Shown here piece after piece: positions 10,638 through 21,560 of a DNA stretch of 64,000 nucleotides. Every line of letters starts with the position of its first letter. Within the stretch, counting starts at the first letter, position 1. The stretch covers positions 242,778,187 through 242,842,186 of the forward strand of contig CM054058.1 of NCBI GenBank assembly GCA_028641055.1, written 5' to 3'. A model generated the notes under the pieces. The model ran no database searches, had not been told where the DNA came from, and saw only the letters and a program-made list of their open reading frames with translations. A program made the position numbers and the translations under genes. This DNA is from Alopecurus myosuroides (Eukaryota > Streptophyta > Magnoliopsida > Poales > Poaceae).

Positions 10638-13408
10638 TCAAACATCCGAGTCTTCATCACTGCTATCATTCTCGGGGGCTGCGGGCACTTCTTCTTCCGG
10701 ATAAGTCATGGAAATATTGACCATAGAGGCAATCTTGGAAGCGTGCCCTTTAACTTCATCAAAAATCGCATTTCGTTGCGCTTCTGTATATCCTTGAGGG
10801 ACACAGGATGCTACGCGCCATGATTTGGCATTAGGGTAATGTAGAGGCATAAGGCCGAGTGCCATGCGCGCACCACCTCGTGCGGCAGAGCGAAGGATGG
10901 ATTCTTTTGACTCTGCAACCTCTTTGATGGCACCCGGAAGTCTGTAAACTTCCGAAAATTGTATAGTACTTGTGGGAAGGAATTTGTTAATCAGCTGCAT
11001 TCCTGCATTCCTGATTGAGTTCCACACTTCCCCAAAGGCCCGGATCTTTTCAGTCCGAGAAATTCCTGGAAAATTTCCTGCTTTTTTCGACAAAAGCAAA
11101 GATTAGATGAAAAGATACAAGAAATATGACATGAAGACATTGGTAAAAGGAGTTAACTTACCAAGAACCTTGTCAATTTTGTTGCCTTCTTTCATACGCG
11201 GGAATAGCATACTTTCCAAATCATTGATAACAGATTTATCTTCGGCTGCCTGTAAAGAAGCCTTGGATTGAGCAATCCCAAGGGCCAGATTACTGGCTTC
11301 TAGGTCTTCTCGAACTTTCAAAAGTTCCTTTCAAAGGTTCGAGTTTTCCTCACGAAGTTGAGAGATATGGACAGCGTCCTCCGCTAACTTTTTGGTTTTG
11401 GCTAAAGCGGCTGGAGGGCAAGGAAATATTCCGAGTTTACAAAAAGATTCGGCAAGCATTTTCCAGAGAAAACAACTGCATAAAGTAACATACCTGTGGC
11501 TTTTGATAGTTGTTGCTGAGATGACGCCAGTTCGTTGCTTTTCAACTCAATAACAGATTGAAGGGTTTTTACTTCTCTGCTCTTGAGACTAAGCTTCTTA
11601 AAAACTTCCAAGTTTATGGCGTCTGCGGAATGCTAAACACGGAAATGAAAGCCATATGCTTAAGTTTGAACAAGCATACGAAGAAACATTAAGAAGAATT
11701 CAGGTTTTCAACTTAATGCTTGGGGGCTAGAAGTATTACCTGGCTCATTTCTCGCAAGTCGGCCAAGGTCTCGTTGAATTCTTTGGCATACTCCGCGAAA
11801 AGAATCCCAACGTGATGAAGGCCATCTTGTATGACCTGACGAGGTGAAAATACGATATCATTGCGAACAACTAATCCGTTTTGTGGCCAAGGGCGAATCA
11901 GAGGCGCAGGAGCAAAGAATTTCTTAGCCTCTGGACGAATATATCCGAGGTCGTCGAATGGTTCTTCTTTTATCCGGATATCGTCCAGGTTGGGAATAGA
12001 TTCGTTTCCAACAGATGATCGAGAATTTCCGCCCATCTGTGTTTCCGTTCTCCCCCTCATGCCCATGGTCGCAGAAGGAGATTCTTTTTTGATAGCAGAC
12101 TGCCTTTTGCGCTTCCGATTGTTGTAAAACCCGGCATGTAATTCGCTGAGCTCGGCATCGGAAGCAAGATCATTTCCTCCAAGTTCGTCGAACTAGGAAA
12201 GAGTTAACAATATGTTAAAAAGCGGAGAAAGAAGGTAATCTGAGGAAAACTCGGAAACAAGGAAAGATAAATACCTTGGGAACCAGATTTTCCACGTGAT
12301 AAATTGCCAGATTTTCCTCAATCTGACTACTGGCGGCGACCAGTTGGTGAAGTCGTTCTATAAAATCCTTTTTGGTATAGGCCTTATCTGTTCCTCTCAT
12401 GCTATCTTCTGGTCCTTGGTATTCGCAAAGAAGTCGGGAACGAAAAGAGAGAGGTTGGATACGACGTCCGAACCAGCACAAAACGTTATCCTTCCCAGTC
12501 AAAGAGGGTTGAGAGGAAGAAAGTTTGGCGATGTGCCGCTTTATCTTCATTAGGTTTTCTGGCAAATTTTCCACTACTGCAGCTGTCCAACTCTCGCAAG
12601 GAGTAGCGGCAGAATTAACAAAGGGAGGAACCCCGGTTTCTTTGCCTGGGAATAGAATGTCCTGATGATAAAAGAAAGAACCTAGCCAAGATTGGTCAGG
12701 TTCCGGCATTTTTATTTTTGGATACCAGTCCTCTCTAAATTTTCTGAGAGTAAAAGATATGGTCCCACAGATAGGCGAAATACCATTTGTGATGTTATGT
12801 TTTACCTCAAAACAATGTTGCCAGAAATCTAGGTCAGGAGTTATCCCGAGATATCCTTCGAAAAGGGCTTGGAAACTGGCTAAATAGAGGATGGAATTCG
12901 GAGAAAGGTTATGTGGTTGAACGCCATAAAAGTTAAGGACGTCTAGAAAAAAGGCGGAAGGGGGAAAACCCATACCTCTCGCGATATGAGAGGTAAGGAG
13001 GACGCGTTCTCAGTTTTTTGGCTTGGGCTCGGGTTCACCTTTCGAGATCCGCCATTTGCCCTTAACTATTGATCCCTCCTTTGACATCCGACGAAGAAGG
13101 ACGAGAGAAGTATTACTCGGATTCCAGTTGCCGACAAACTCTGTTTCTTTGTTGGCTCCGGTAGCGAAGCGCTCATCGTCGCGGGAATGGATCTTGACTC
13201 TCGCCGTTTCTGGAGCAAACGGCGGAGAGGCTGCGGAACTCGAGCCCGCAACGTCCGCGGCGGAGGCAAGGTTCACTCCGCCCGCCGCGGAGGCCGCGGT
13301 TTTCCCCGACTCGTCGCCGGCGAGCTTAGGCGATCCCAGCTGTGGATCTAAATCGCCGATGAGGTCGTCGATGGCGGCGCGAGTGGGCGAGGACGGTGAG
13401 GATGCCAT
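10638..13408 (-). pseudogene. Five-exon antisense gene in the Tat-type element (PF04195-type protein)
   Basis: Reading the minus strand, exons at 13408-12275, 12192-11740, 11632-11494, 11401-11162 and 11080-10638 join through four GT-AG introns. They give one frame of 803 codons including the final stop. Exon 1 holds an Ala/Ser-rich N-terminus. It then has a domain (MGFPPSAFFLDVLNFYG, about 12973) that I recognise as the 'putative gypsy type transposon' family, PF04195. Exons 3-5 look coiled-coil, with a very acidic C-terminus (NDSSDEDSDV). Two in-frame TGA codons (13010-13012, 11331-11333) break it. Antisense genes of this kind are a known feature of Tat elements. No biochemical function is established that I know of. 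Confidence 0.82.
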
Positions 13409-13543
13409 CTTGCGGTGGCGCGTTGCGTTCTGGCGTGCTTAGAGGCTAAGTGTGCTCGGGACGGTGCTTCGCTCTCGAGCTCGTTCGCGTCAATGGCGTG
13501 GTCAGTGAGGAGTGCGGAAGATTTTCGTTGAGGACGAGGACGG

Positions 13544-13553
13544 CTATTTATAG
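13544..13553 (-). promoter_or_regulatory. TATA box of the antisense gene
   Basis: On the minus strand CTATAAATAG lies about 135 bases before the ATG at 13408, within the internal region and outside the LTR. It is a good match to the plant TATA consensus, so the antisense gene probably has its own promoter. Confidence 0.6.
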
Positions 13554-13930
13554 CCGGAAATCCGTTTAGATGCGTGCCAACGGCTATTTTGACCGTTGGA
13601 TGTTCGACGCGTGTCACTCGCCGGAAAATCCGGAAAATGAAACGACAGGGAAATTATGACTATCTCCTCGTTTCTCGTGAGAATCTGTCAGAGGTACGTT
13701 GCAGGGTTTCCCGCGTGAAACCAAACGTCGCCTGCGTCAGCATGATTCAAGCGCTGACGTCAGAAGTTTCTTTTCCACGAAGGATCGTGAGAGAAAAGCT
13801 GGATTTTCAGGATTCCGAGTTTCATGTTACCATCTCTTTCAAAAGAAGAATAAGAAGAATCAAGACTGCTGAATCAATATTTCTCGGACAAAGTATACTT
13901 GGCGAAAGACGGAGAATCAGAGTTTTAATC

Positions 13931-13945
13931 CTTCTTGGGGGCTAC
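13931..13945 (+). other. Polypurine tract region before the 3' LTR
   Basis: CTTCTTGGGGGCTAC abuts the 3' LTR. The G-run followed by CTAC is the likely plus-strand priming site. Confidence 0.55.
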
Positions 13946-14502
13946 TGCCGGATATATACCAAATAGGGGTATAGAAGATGGTAGACAAAGTGCCGGATTA
14001 CCAGGGTGGCCTAAGTGGTAGTGGGCTTAGGTCCATTGGGTGGCCCAGTAATCCGACGCGCAGAATCCGGATTCTAGAAGAACCGAGATCACGGCCCACG
14101 AGATCTGGCTTGGAGGAGAAGACGGATTCCTTGCTCTCCAAGTTACAAGTTACCGTAGTCTTCTAGGTTTACTATACTGTAAGCCCTAATCCGGCTATTA
14201 TATAAAGCCGGACGGGAGATAGATTAGATAGGTTTTTACGAATAACAGAGAAGCTCTACGCCAACTCGCCGAGAACTTCATCCTCGTCGAGTAGCTTAGA
14301 TCTAGCCTCACATTGTAACCCTGTTTACAGGCTTTAGTCCTGATTAGTGAGAAGTGCAGGAGTAGGCACGTCGTACTGTCGCGACGTACCGAACCTGGGT
14401 AAATCCTGTGTTCAACTGTCCACCACGCGATCCCGTTACCCCACGTCTCTACCGTAGTCTCATGGCACCCCCGTCTATGAAAACTACTACGATGTCTCGA
14501 CA
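13946..14502 (+). repeat. 3' LTR of the Tat-type element
   Basis: Begins TGCCGG and ends TCGACA, 557 bp. Followed by the target duplication GCCTT at 14503-14507 and by LINE sequence that continues the frame broken at 2574. Confidence 0.95.
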
Positions 14503-14507
14503 GCCTT

Positions 14508-14570
14508 ATTCTTCTCCATTTGAGAAATAGCTTCGAATACCTCCTTTTCCGAAAAAGGAGATGTAAGAAT
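14508..14570 (-). mobile_element. LINE copy A, resumed after the LTR element, then cut
   Basis: Matches 24284-24346 of LINE copy B. After 14570 copy B continues with LINE sequence, but here the sequence switches to the intron of the CUE-type gene. Confidence 0.9.
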
Positions 14571-14571
14571 C
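14570..14571. other. Tandem duplication junction
   Basis: LINE interior (equivalent to 24346) joins CUE-gene intron sequence. The shared prefix ends in GTAAGAAT. This is the head-to-tail joint of a ~9.8 kb duplicated unit (14571-24346 in its present state). Confidence 0.8.
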
Positions 14572-14656
14572 CTTTTTCAGTATTTTCCATGCATGCAAAC
14601 TCTTTCTCACTTGAAAGCATTAAGATGATACACTTAAAAAAATTGAGAAACATGTA

Positions 14657-14792
14657 GGGCCTGCTTGGTTTGGTGCAAAAAGTTTCCTTGACAGTGTTTG
14701 TCAAAATTTTCTGCTGAGACCGAAATTTTCCAGAATAATAATTGGTAAGCCAGCATTTGGCATACCAACATTTAAATTTTTTTGGGACCAAG
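14657..14792. mobile_element. Small MITE-like sequence in the intron
   Basis: Starts GGGCCTGCTTGGTTTGG and ends near GGGACCAAGC, resembling the GGCCTGTTTGG...CCAAGC termini of grass hAT-like MITEs. The termini match imperfectly and I see no clear target duplication, so this is tentative. Confidence 0.35.
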
Positions 14793-15715
14793 CTTTCTAA
14801 TAACATTTAATTTATTCTGTAATAGGTAAAACACAATAATTTGATCATGACCTTTGTAGACAATTCACATAAAGCTCATTGCAGGAATTATTGGCTTCTT
14901 TGTATGAATCAATAATCATGAAGATGAAAGAGGTGGAGCTTCAGGAAGAAAATTCTCGACTAGCAAAACAAAATGCATACAAGGCACATCAAAATTTTCT
15001 TGCCATGGTAGAGCACTTTAATCAGCTCATTGAGAATTCCAAGGAGTTAAATGATAAGGTAGTCATGTTCTTGATGCTCTGATATCTTCATATGTATTGA
15101 AAATGCGGCTTACATATTCACTCCCAAATAGCAAGCTCAAGTAGTGTGCGAAGAAAAATCTTTGTTGGCGACTCTAACGCAGGACCTTCAATCTCAACTT
15201 ACCAAATTGTCTGCTCAAAGAGATGAAGCGCTTACAACTGTTCAGGAGGTAACAATAGCTGAACTTAATTAAGAGCGAAGTATCCGACATAATAACATCG
15301 AACAAGGATGCTGTTAGTTGCGATGTAGAAATTGATAGTAGTGTGTTATTTAATTTCATATCCAACCACACAGATTAAATGTGAATTAGATGCACGTCTA
15401 GCAACTTCGATGGAAGAAGAAGCTACAGCAATGGAGCACATTATTGAAGAAGAAAAATTAGCTCTATTAGTGCGTAAAGAGAAGGAAGCTACAATGGGGA
15501 GCATAATGGAGGAGTCAAGAAAGCTCCAAAAGGAAGCCGAAGAAAACATTTTGGTAAGCAGTGTATTCAAGAAAAATTTAGTATGTAGATTTTACGGTTT
15601 CTTCCACATGTGACTGTTTCACACACACATACGATCATTACTATTTTTGCGTACTTTGCATTAATGGCTTCACTTTTCTCGCTGCAGTTGAGAGGACTAT
15701 TGTTGGACCAGGGTC

Positions 15716-15720
15716 GCCTC
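15716..15720. repeat. Target-site duplication of the copia element (GCCTC)
   Basis: GCCTC at 15716-15720 and 20200-20204 flanks the element exactly. Removing the element and one copy restores an open exon ending at the GTATGT donor after 20218. Confidence 0.95.
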
Positions 15721-15950
15721 TGTTAGGAATAATTAATATTACATTAATTAGTAGTTAATCCCCTACCTTTCCCTCATTGTAATCCCTCCGTTCCTGGGAA
15801 CCGTCGGGCGGTTATTTCCCTGGAGCACCGCCTCTGGGAAACGACGCGATGCCCCCTCCATATGTATATAAGGAATTGTAAGCATCAATAAAGATAAAAG
15901 TTCGATTCATTTGTCTCTCGCTCGATTTGCTCTCTCGATCAATCTCAATA
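15721..15950 (+). repeat. 5' LTR of the copia element
   Basis: Begins TGTTAGG and ends CTCAATA. Contains TATATAAG at 15865-15872, the probable promoter, and an AATAAAG-type poly(A) signal near 15886. Confidence 0.95.
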
Positions 15951-16029
15951 CGTTATCAGCACATTTGCTCTCCAAGAGAGCGATTCCGACGAGAAGAACA
16001 AGAAAAGAGTTCTCTACGGGGACAATCCG

Positions 16030-19000
16030 ATGGAAGAGGAATTATGCCTCGTGGACAGTGCTACCACAAACTCCATACTGAGGGAGTTGAAATATTTCCA
16101 AACTCTAAAAAAGATGAATGGTGATATTTTGACTATCGCTGGACGCGATACGGTAATTGTTGGCACCGGTCGTGCCATATTTACCCTCCCAGGTGGTACA
16201 CAAGTGACAATTGAGGATGCATTATTGTATCCCGATTCTTCACGTACCCTAATCAGTTATCGAGATATCCGTAAGAATGGTTTTCACATTGAAACCCATG
16301 AAGACAACAAAGAGGAGTATCTACTCTTCACAAAAGATAACGGATATGGCAAGCAAGTACTTGAAAAAAATTCCTTCTCTATCGTCCGGATTGTACTATA
16401 CGTACATCAAACCCGTAGAACATGTTGCTTACAAGGTAATTTTCCAGAATGTTAACGCATTCCAAACCTGGCATGATCGCCTAGGCCATCCTGGTATCGG
16501 GATGATGAGGAAGATTACTAGCAATTCCATTGGTCACAATTTGCTTCAGTCCAAATTTCCTCAGTCATCGGATTTTGTGTGCACATCATGTGCCACGGGA
16601 AAGCTTATTCTGAGACCTTCACACCTCAAAATACAAGCTGAACCACTTCAATTTCTTGAACGAATTCAAGGAGACATTTGTGGTCCCATCCAACCATTGT
16701 CTGGACCATTTAGGTATTTCATGGTCCTTATTGACGCATCTACACGATGGTCACATGTGTGCCTTCTTTCCACACGGAACCATGCATTTGCCAAAATAAT
16801 GAGGGAAGTAATTAAGTTACAGGCCCATTATCCAGAAAGTCGAATTAAAACTATTCGCGTGGACAATGCTGCAGAATTCTCCTCACGTGTTTTCAATGAC
16901 TATTGCATGGCTTTGGGGATTGAAGTCCAGCACTCTGTTCCATACGTCCACACTCAAAATGGTTTGGCTGAATCCTTAATTAAGAGGATAAAACTCATTG
17001 CAAGACCTTTGTTGATGAATTGCAGCTTGCCAACCTCATGTTGGGGTCATGCAGTTTTACACGCTGCCGACTTAATACAATTGCGACCTACTGCATATCA
17101 CAGTACTTCCCCTCTGCAATTGGTACGTGGAAATCCACCTAGCATTTCCCATCTGCGTAAGTTCGGATGTGCTACATACATCCCGATCTCACCACCTCAG
17201 CGGACATCAATGGGCCCACAGAGAAAACTGGGGATCTATGTGGGGTACAAATCGCCGTCGATTATTAAGTACCTGGAACCCCTCACTGGGGATCTATTCA
17301 CAGCCCGTCACGCTGATTGTATATTTGACGAGGAACATTTCCCGGCATTAGGGGGAGATTTCAAGTACCAGAAAGAATGCCCGGAAATTGATTGGAATGC
17401 TCTTGCCATTTCAGCCTCCGATCCACGTACCCAAGAAACTGAACTCCAAGTTCGGAAAATAATAAATTTGCAACATCTTGCAAATAATCTGCCAGATTCA
17501 TTTACTGATCTAAAAGGTGTCACAAAATCCTTGAATCCCGCCAGAAATGCGCCTGAAAGAGTGGAGGTACCAACTAAAACCACTCAACTACCCGTTCCCA
17601 AAAAGAGGGGGAGTAGTACGGCATCTGACTCGGATCCTGCTTCTCGCAAGCAGCAAAGGAGAGCGAGGAGAAACTCCTCGAAGTCAGTAAATGCAAGTCA
17701 ACTCAACGTTGACAAACACCTTATGGGTAGTATACACCCAGTGGAAGGGCAACCTCTACAACCCAGCTCCAGCTTGCGCACACTGGCTGGGACATCGGAA
17801 CACCTAGACTCACGCGTATTGGGAAATCACGAAGAGACATCAAGGGTGCACGAGATATCCATCAACTATATCGATTCTGGAGAATCATATGACCGTAAGT
17901 CTACGATTGTCGACACTTATTTTTCTGCTACAATTGCAAATACCCTTCTTAATGATCATGATCCAAGGACTATCGTTGAGTGTGAAAAACGCTCCGACTG
18001 GCCTCAATGGAAGGATGCAATACAAGCAGAATTAGCCTCGCTCAATAAAAGGAAGGTATTCACAGAAGCAATACCAACACCTCCCAATGTTTTCCCTGTG
18101 GGATTCAAATGGGTTTTCCTCCGGAAACGGAATGAGAACAATGAGGTGGTGAGATACAAAGCAAGGCTCGTAGCACAGGGTTTCACGCAGAGACCCGGCA
18201 TTGATTTCAATGAAACATATTCTCCAGTGATGAGTGGTATCACTTTCCGATATCTAATATCTTTGGCAGTGCAAAATCGTCTATCTATGCAGTTGATGGA
18301 TGTCGTGACCGCATATCTTTACGGGTCACTAGATTCGGACATTTACATGAAGGTTCCTGACGAAATCTCTATCCCGGATGCAAGCGCAAAACGCAACATG
18401 TACTGTGTAAAACTTAACAAGTCTTTATACGGCTTGAAGCAGTCGGGGCGGATGTGGTACAACCGACTTAGTGAGTTCCTTCTTCAGAAGGGTTACTCCA
18501 ACAATGATGACTGCCCATGTGTCTTCATCAAGAAGTCCTCTTCAGGATTTTGCATCATTTCCGTGTATGTCGATGATCTTAACATCATTGGCAACGCACA
18601 AGATATTGATGAAGCACGCAATCATCTAAAGATGGAATTTGAGATGAAGGATTTGGGTAAAACCAAATTTTGCTTGGGTCTTCAACTCGAGCACCTTCCC
18701 TCAGGAATAATGGTACACCAAGCTGCCTATATCCAGAAAATATTGGAGAAATTCAATATGGACAAGTCCTATCCGTCTAAAACTCCCATGGTGGTTCGAT
18801 CTCTAGACGTAGAGAAAGATCCGTTCAGGCCGAGGGATGATGGAGAAGAGATGTTGGGACCACAGGTTCCATATCTTAGTGCCATTGGAGCGCTTATGTA
18901 TCTTGCAAATTGCACGAGACCTGACCTCGCATTTGCAGTAAATCTACTTGCTAGACACAGCGCAGCTCCCACCAAACGTCATTGGGCGGGAGTCAAGAAT

Positions 19001-19591
19001 GTCTTTCGATATCTCCAAGGCACAAAGGATCTTGGCCTATTTTTTCAGTTCCAGAGTAATCTGGATTCCAATATGATTGGATACACTGATGCTGGCTACT
19101 TATCTGATCCCCATAATGCCAGATCACAAACCGGCTTTGTGTTCCTACATGGTGGAACAGCCATATCATGGAAGTCTTCGAAACAGACCCTGGTTGCAAC
19201 GTCCACCAATCATTCTGAAATAATTGCATTATATGAGGCATCACGCGAATGTGTGTGGCTTCGCAGAATGATAAACCATATACAACAGTCATGTGGAATT
19301 GGTTCTATCGGATCACCCACCATTATCTACGAAGATAATGCGGCTTGTGTTGCACAGATGCAAACAGGATACATAAAGAGCAATATCACCAAGCATATTG
19401 CCCCTAAGTTGTTTTATCCCCATGAACTCCAGAAGAGTGGGGAAATCAACATCTTGCAAGTAAAATCATGTGATAACCTCGCTGATCTTTTCACGAAGTC
19501 TCTACCAACTTCAACATTCCAGAAATACATTCATGGGATTGGTATGCGACGGCTTCGGGATTTGCAAGAGTCAGGGGGAGTATCTTCCTGA
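16030..19591 (+). pseudogene. copia pol: protease, integrase, RT and RNase H
   Basis: The first frame (16030-16455) has a protease-like active site (CLVDSATTNS). A one-base excess in an A7 run at 16364-16370 shifts the frame. The rest, to 19591, is an unbroken frame. It shows the gag-pre-integrase segment (AFQTWHDRLGHPG), the integrase finger and catalytic acids (GDICGPI, VDNAAEF), and the reverse transcriptase (PVGFKWVFLRK, VARLVAQGFTQ-like block, YVDDLNII near 18568). RNase H follows (GYTDAGYLSDP, SEIIALYEA). Without gag it would need particles supplied in trans. Only one indel separates it from an open pol. Confidence 0.9.
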
Positions 19592-19969
19592 ACTATTCCT
19601 GTTCAAAGCATCATATTACACTCTTTTTCCCTTTATGAGTTTACTTTTCAGGTTCTCATTAAGGTTTTTAATGAGGTAATATCAACATGAGATCATATGT
19701 CATACTTTCTGTTTTCCCCACCGGGGTTTTTAGGAAAGTATACACGACATATTTATTGTCCTCTAAATTCTATGATATACTTCATATTGAGTTAAGAGGG
19801 GCAATAATCATTATATGTTGGATCATTTTCTCCTTATTTTCCCACGGGGTTTGAAGGAGTTTTACCAACATATCCTACTCTACTCCTCACATTTTTCCCA
19901 CAGGGTTTTTGGAGGAGATTTAATCGAAGCTGATGGATCCTTATGGAGTCAAGCGGTGATTAGGGGGGG
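19592..19969 (+). other. copia 3' untranslated region with repeated CCCAC-GGG motif
   Basis: Three copies of a TTTTCCCAC(C/A)GGGTTT motif occur near 19712, 19840 and 19890, a familiar feature before the 3' LTR of plant copia elements. No gene. Confidence 0.6.
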
Positions 19970-20199
19970 TGTTAGGAATAATTAATATTACATTAATTAG
20001 TAGTTAATCCCCTACCTTTCCCTCATTGTAATCCCTCCGTTCCTGGGAACCGTCGGGCGGTTATTTCCCTGGAGCACCGCCTCTGGGAAACGACGCGATG
20101 CCCCCTCCATATGTATATAAGGAATTGTAACCATCAATAAAGATAAAAGTTCGATTCATTTGTCTCTCGCTCGATTTGCTCTCTCGATCAATCTCAATA
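19970..20199 (+). repeat. 3' LTR of the copia element
   Basis: 230 bp, one base different from the 5' LTR. Followed by GCCTC (20200-20204) and the rest of the split exon. Confidence 0.95.
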
Positions 20200-20811
20200 G
20201 CCTCATTGATATCATGCAGTATGTTACACTCTCCCAGAAATATATATAGTCCTGCTGCTCATTCATACACATTTATTTGGCCAGTGCTGATGCATATAAT
20301 TTATAAAGGAGGTTCTCCTCTACTTGTTTGTGTACATCCTTTTGTTTCCGGGCGTGTCTCAGCACACACACATACACCGAATTCTACAAAAAAGTGTCAT
20401 CTACTCTATTTCGGCTTCCCCAGGGCAACTTTATATCAAGTCCGGGTTACATAGTCTAGTAGTGTCATATCTAATACGGACAATATGCAGCACAACTTTA
20501 GAATATGAATGCCCTTGTTTTACTTTTGTAGAGGAGAAATGTCAAGCATCTATGCGAATGTTGTAGCAATGAAAGAGAGAACCCGTGGAAGCAAGCTCAA
20601 ATCAGCCTTGGTGGTAGCTAGTTGCTCAGGTAATTCTTACTACAAGGATGATTGCAAGAGTGAATCTGTTGACACAGACTGGCCTGTGGGGAAGGACGAG
20701 AACAGAAATGAGCTGCCTCAGGAGGAGATTACAAGGAGCCTTGCTAAGGACAATACCACGTCTTCGGATGACGACGACGAATGGGAGGTGCTGGAAACAA
20801 ATTATGTCTAG

Positions 20812-21328
20812 AGCTGTTCAATTCAATGTTCAGTCACATTTTTGTCAATAATATGGCAACGTCTTGGCTCACGCAAAATTATGTGCCAAGCAGCAGAACG
20901 TGTGCATAGGGCAGATTCATGCACCGAAGACCCAACTGCTACTGTTGGAAGATTGAACCTCCAAACTATGCAGGTGTTCGGTTCTTGTGCCTTGTAAATA
21001 TGCAAATATACACATATCAGTATTCAAACCTGTTGTAAAACTTGTAATCTAATCATGTAAATAAATACGAAATTATGTGCTTACGTTTGTACAGAACCAG
21101 AGTGTATATATCATACATATTTGCAAACAATGTGATTCCAATGTATACATGTACCTTTAATTTTCATAGAACGGTTCGTCAGTCTGTTTATTTAATCATT
21201 TCCGATTACTTTTTGGGGACTCCTGCGCTTCCATCCTTGGAGTTAGCTGTTTTAAGGGAGGTCAGAGAGTTAGCTGCTTTAAGGGAGGTCAGATTTTCAA
21301 ATGCCGGAACACGGTACCAAGATAACTC
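20812..21328. other. 3' UTR and downstream flank of the CUE-type gene
   Basis: AT-rich sequence with an AATAAATA-type signal near 21059. From 21149 on it is duplicated at 1-180. No other gene is seen. Confidence 0.6.
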
Positions 21329-21339
21329 ATATGGGACAT
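21329..21339. repeat. LINE target-site duplication, left copy (ATATGGGACAT)
   Basis: An exact 11 bp match to 29173-29183 flanks LINE copy B, next to its oligo-A tail. This sets the ends of the element. Confidence 0.8.
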
Positions 21340-21560
21340 TTTTTCTAGAAATGGGAGTCTCTGCCCCGGCCTCTGCATTAAAATGATGCACACAGCCGGT
21401 ATTTATTAAAAGATGAAAAATATCCAGAGTTATATCGAGTTACAGTTTACGGATCACTCAAGGTGGCCACAAAGATCAGCCACTCAAAAATAAGCCACCC
21501 ACCCCGGCTGTAAATAGACCGAACGACCGCCAGCAGCCGGGTACAGACTGAATCCATAAG

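Larger units (their letters stand above)
2575..14502 (+). mobile_element. Complete Ty3/gypsy element, Tat lineage, decayed
   Basis: An ~11.9 kb LTR retrotransposon with 556/557 bp LTRs, a primer-binding site, gag, then protease, reverse transcriptase, two RNase H domains and integrase. A long 3' region carries a spliced gene on the opposite strand. The double RNase H, the DGGSS protease motif, the primer-binding site and the antisense gene all fit the plant Tat lineage (Grande, Cinful, RIRE2 relatives). The LTRs differ at about 8 substitutions and one indel. gag-pol has several stops and at least two frameshifts. It is inserted in the LINE ORF2. Confidence 0.93.
15721..20199 (+). mobile_element. 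Young Ty1/copia retrotransposon lacking gag
   Basis: Two 230 bp LTRs differ at one base (near 15880 and the equivalent in the 3' LTR). The internal region starts CGTTATCAGCAC, the primer site, and reaches the protease start in about 80 bases, leaving no room for gag. pol is otherwise in copia order. A polypurine tract (AGGGGGGG, 19963-19970) precedes the 3' LTR. It lies in the same orientation as the interrupted host gene. Confidence 0.93.
14885..20811 (+). pseudogene. 3' exons of a plant CUE-domain-type coiled-coil protein gene, split by a copia element
   Basis: Exons 14885-15058, 15132-15248, 15374-15553, 15688-15720 plus 20205-20218 (one exon, split), and 20532-20811 are bounded by AG and GT and keep phase. 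They encode a long charged coiled coil (EESRKLQKEAEEN), then a GRLIDIMQGEMSSIY segment, and end in an acidic tail before TAG. This resembles the C-terminal half of plant 'ubiquitin system component Cue' proteins. That name rests on remembered similarity. No CUE domain or start codon is present, because the duplication junction at 14570 lies upstream in the intron. The retrotransposon splits the fourth exon, so this copy cannot make the normal mRNA. Confidence 0.7.

Noticed and set aside
14504..14806. 202-codon minus-strand frame at 14198-14806
   Set aside because: It runs through the LTR, the duplication junction and the intron, so it cannot be an evolved gene.
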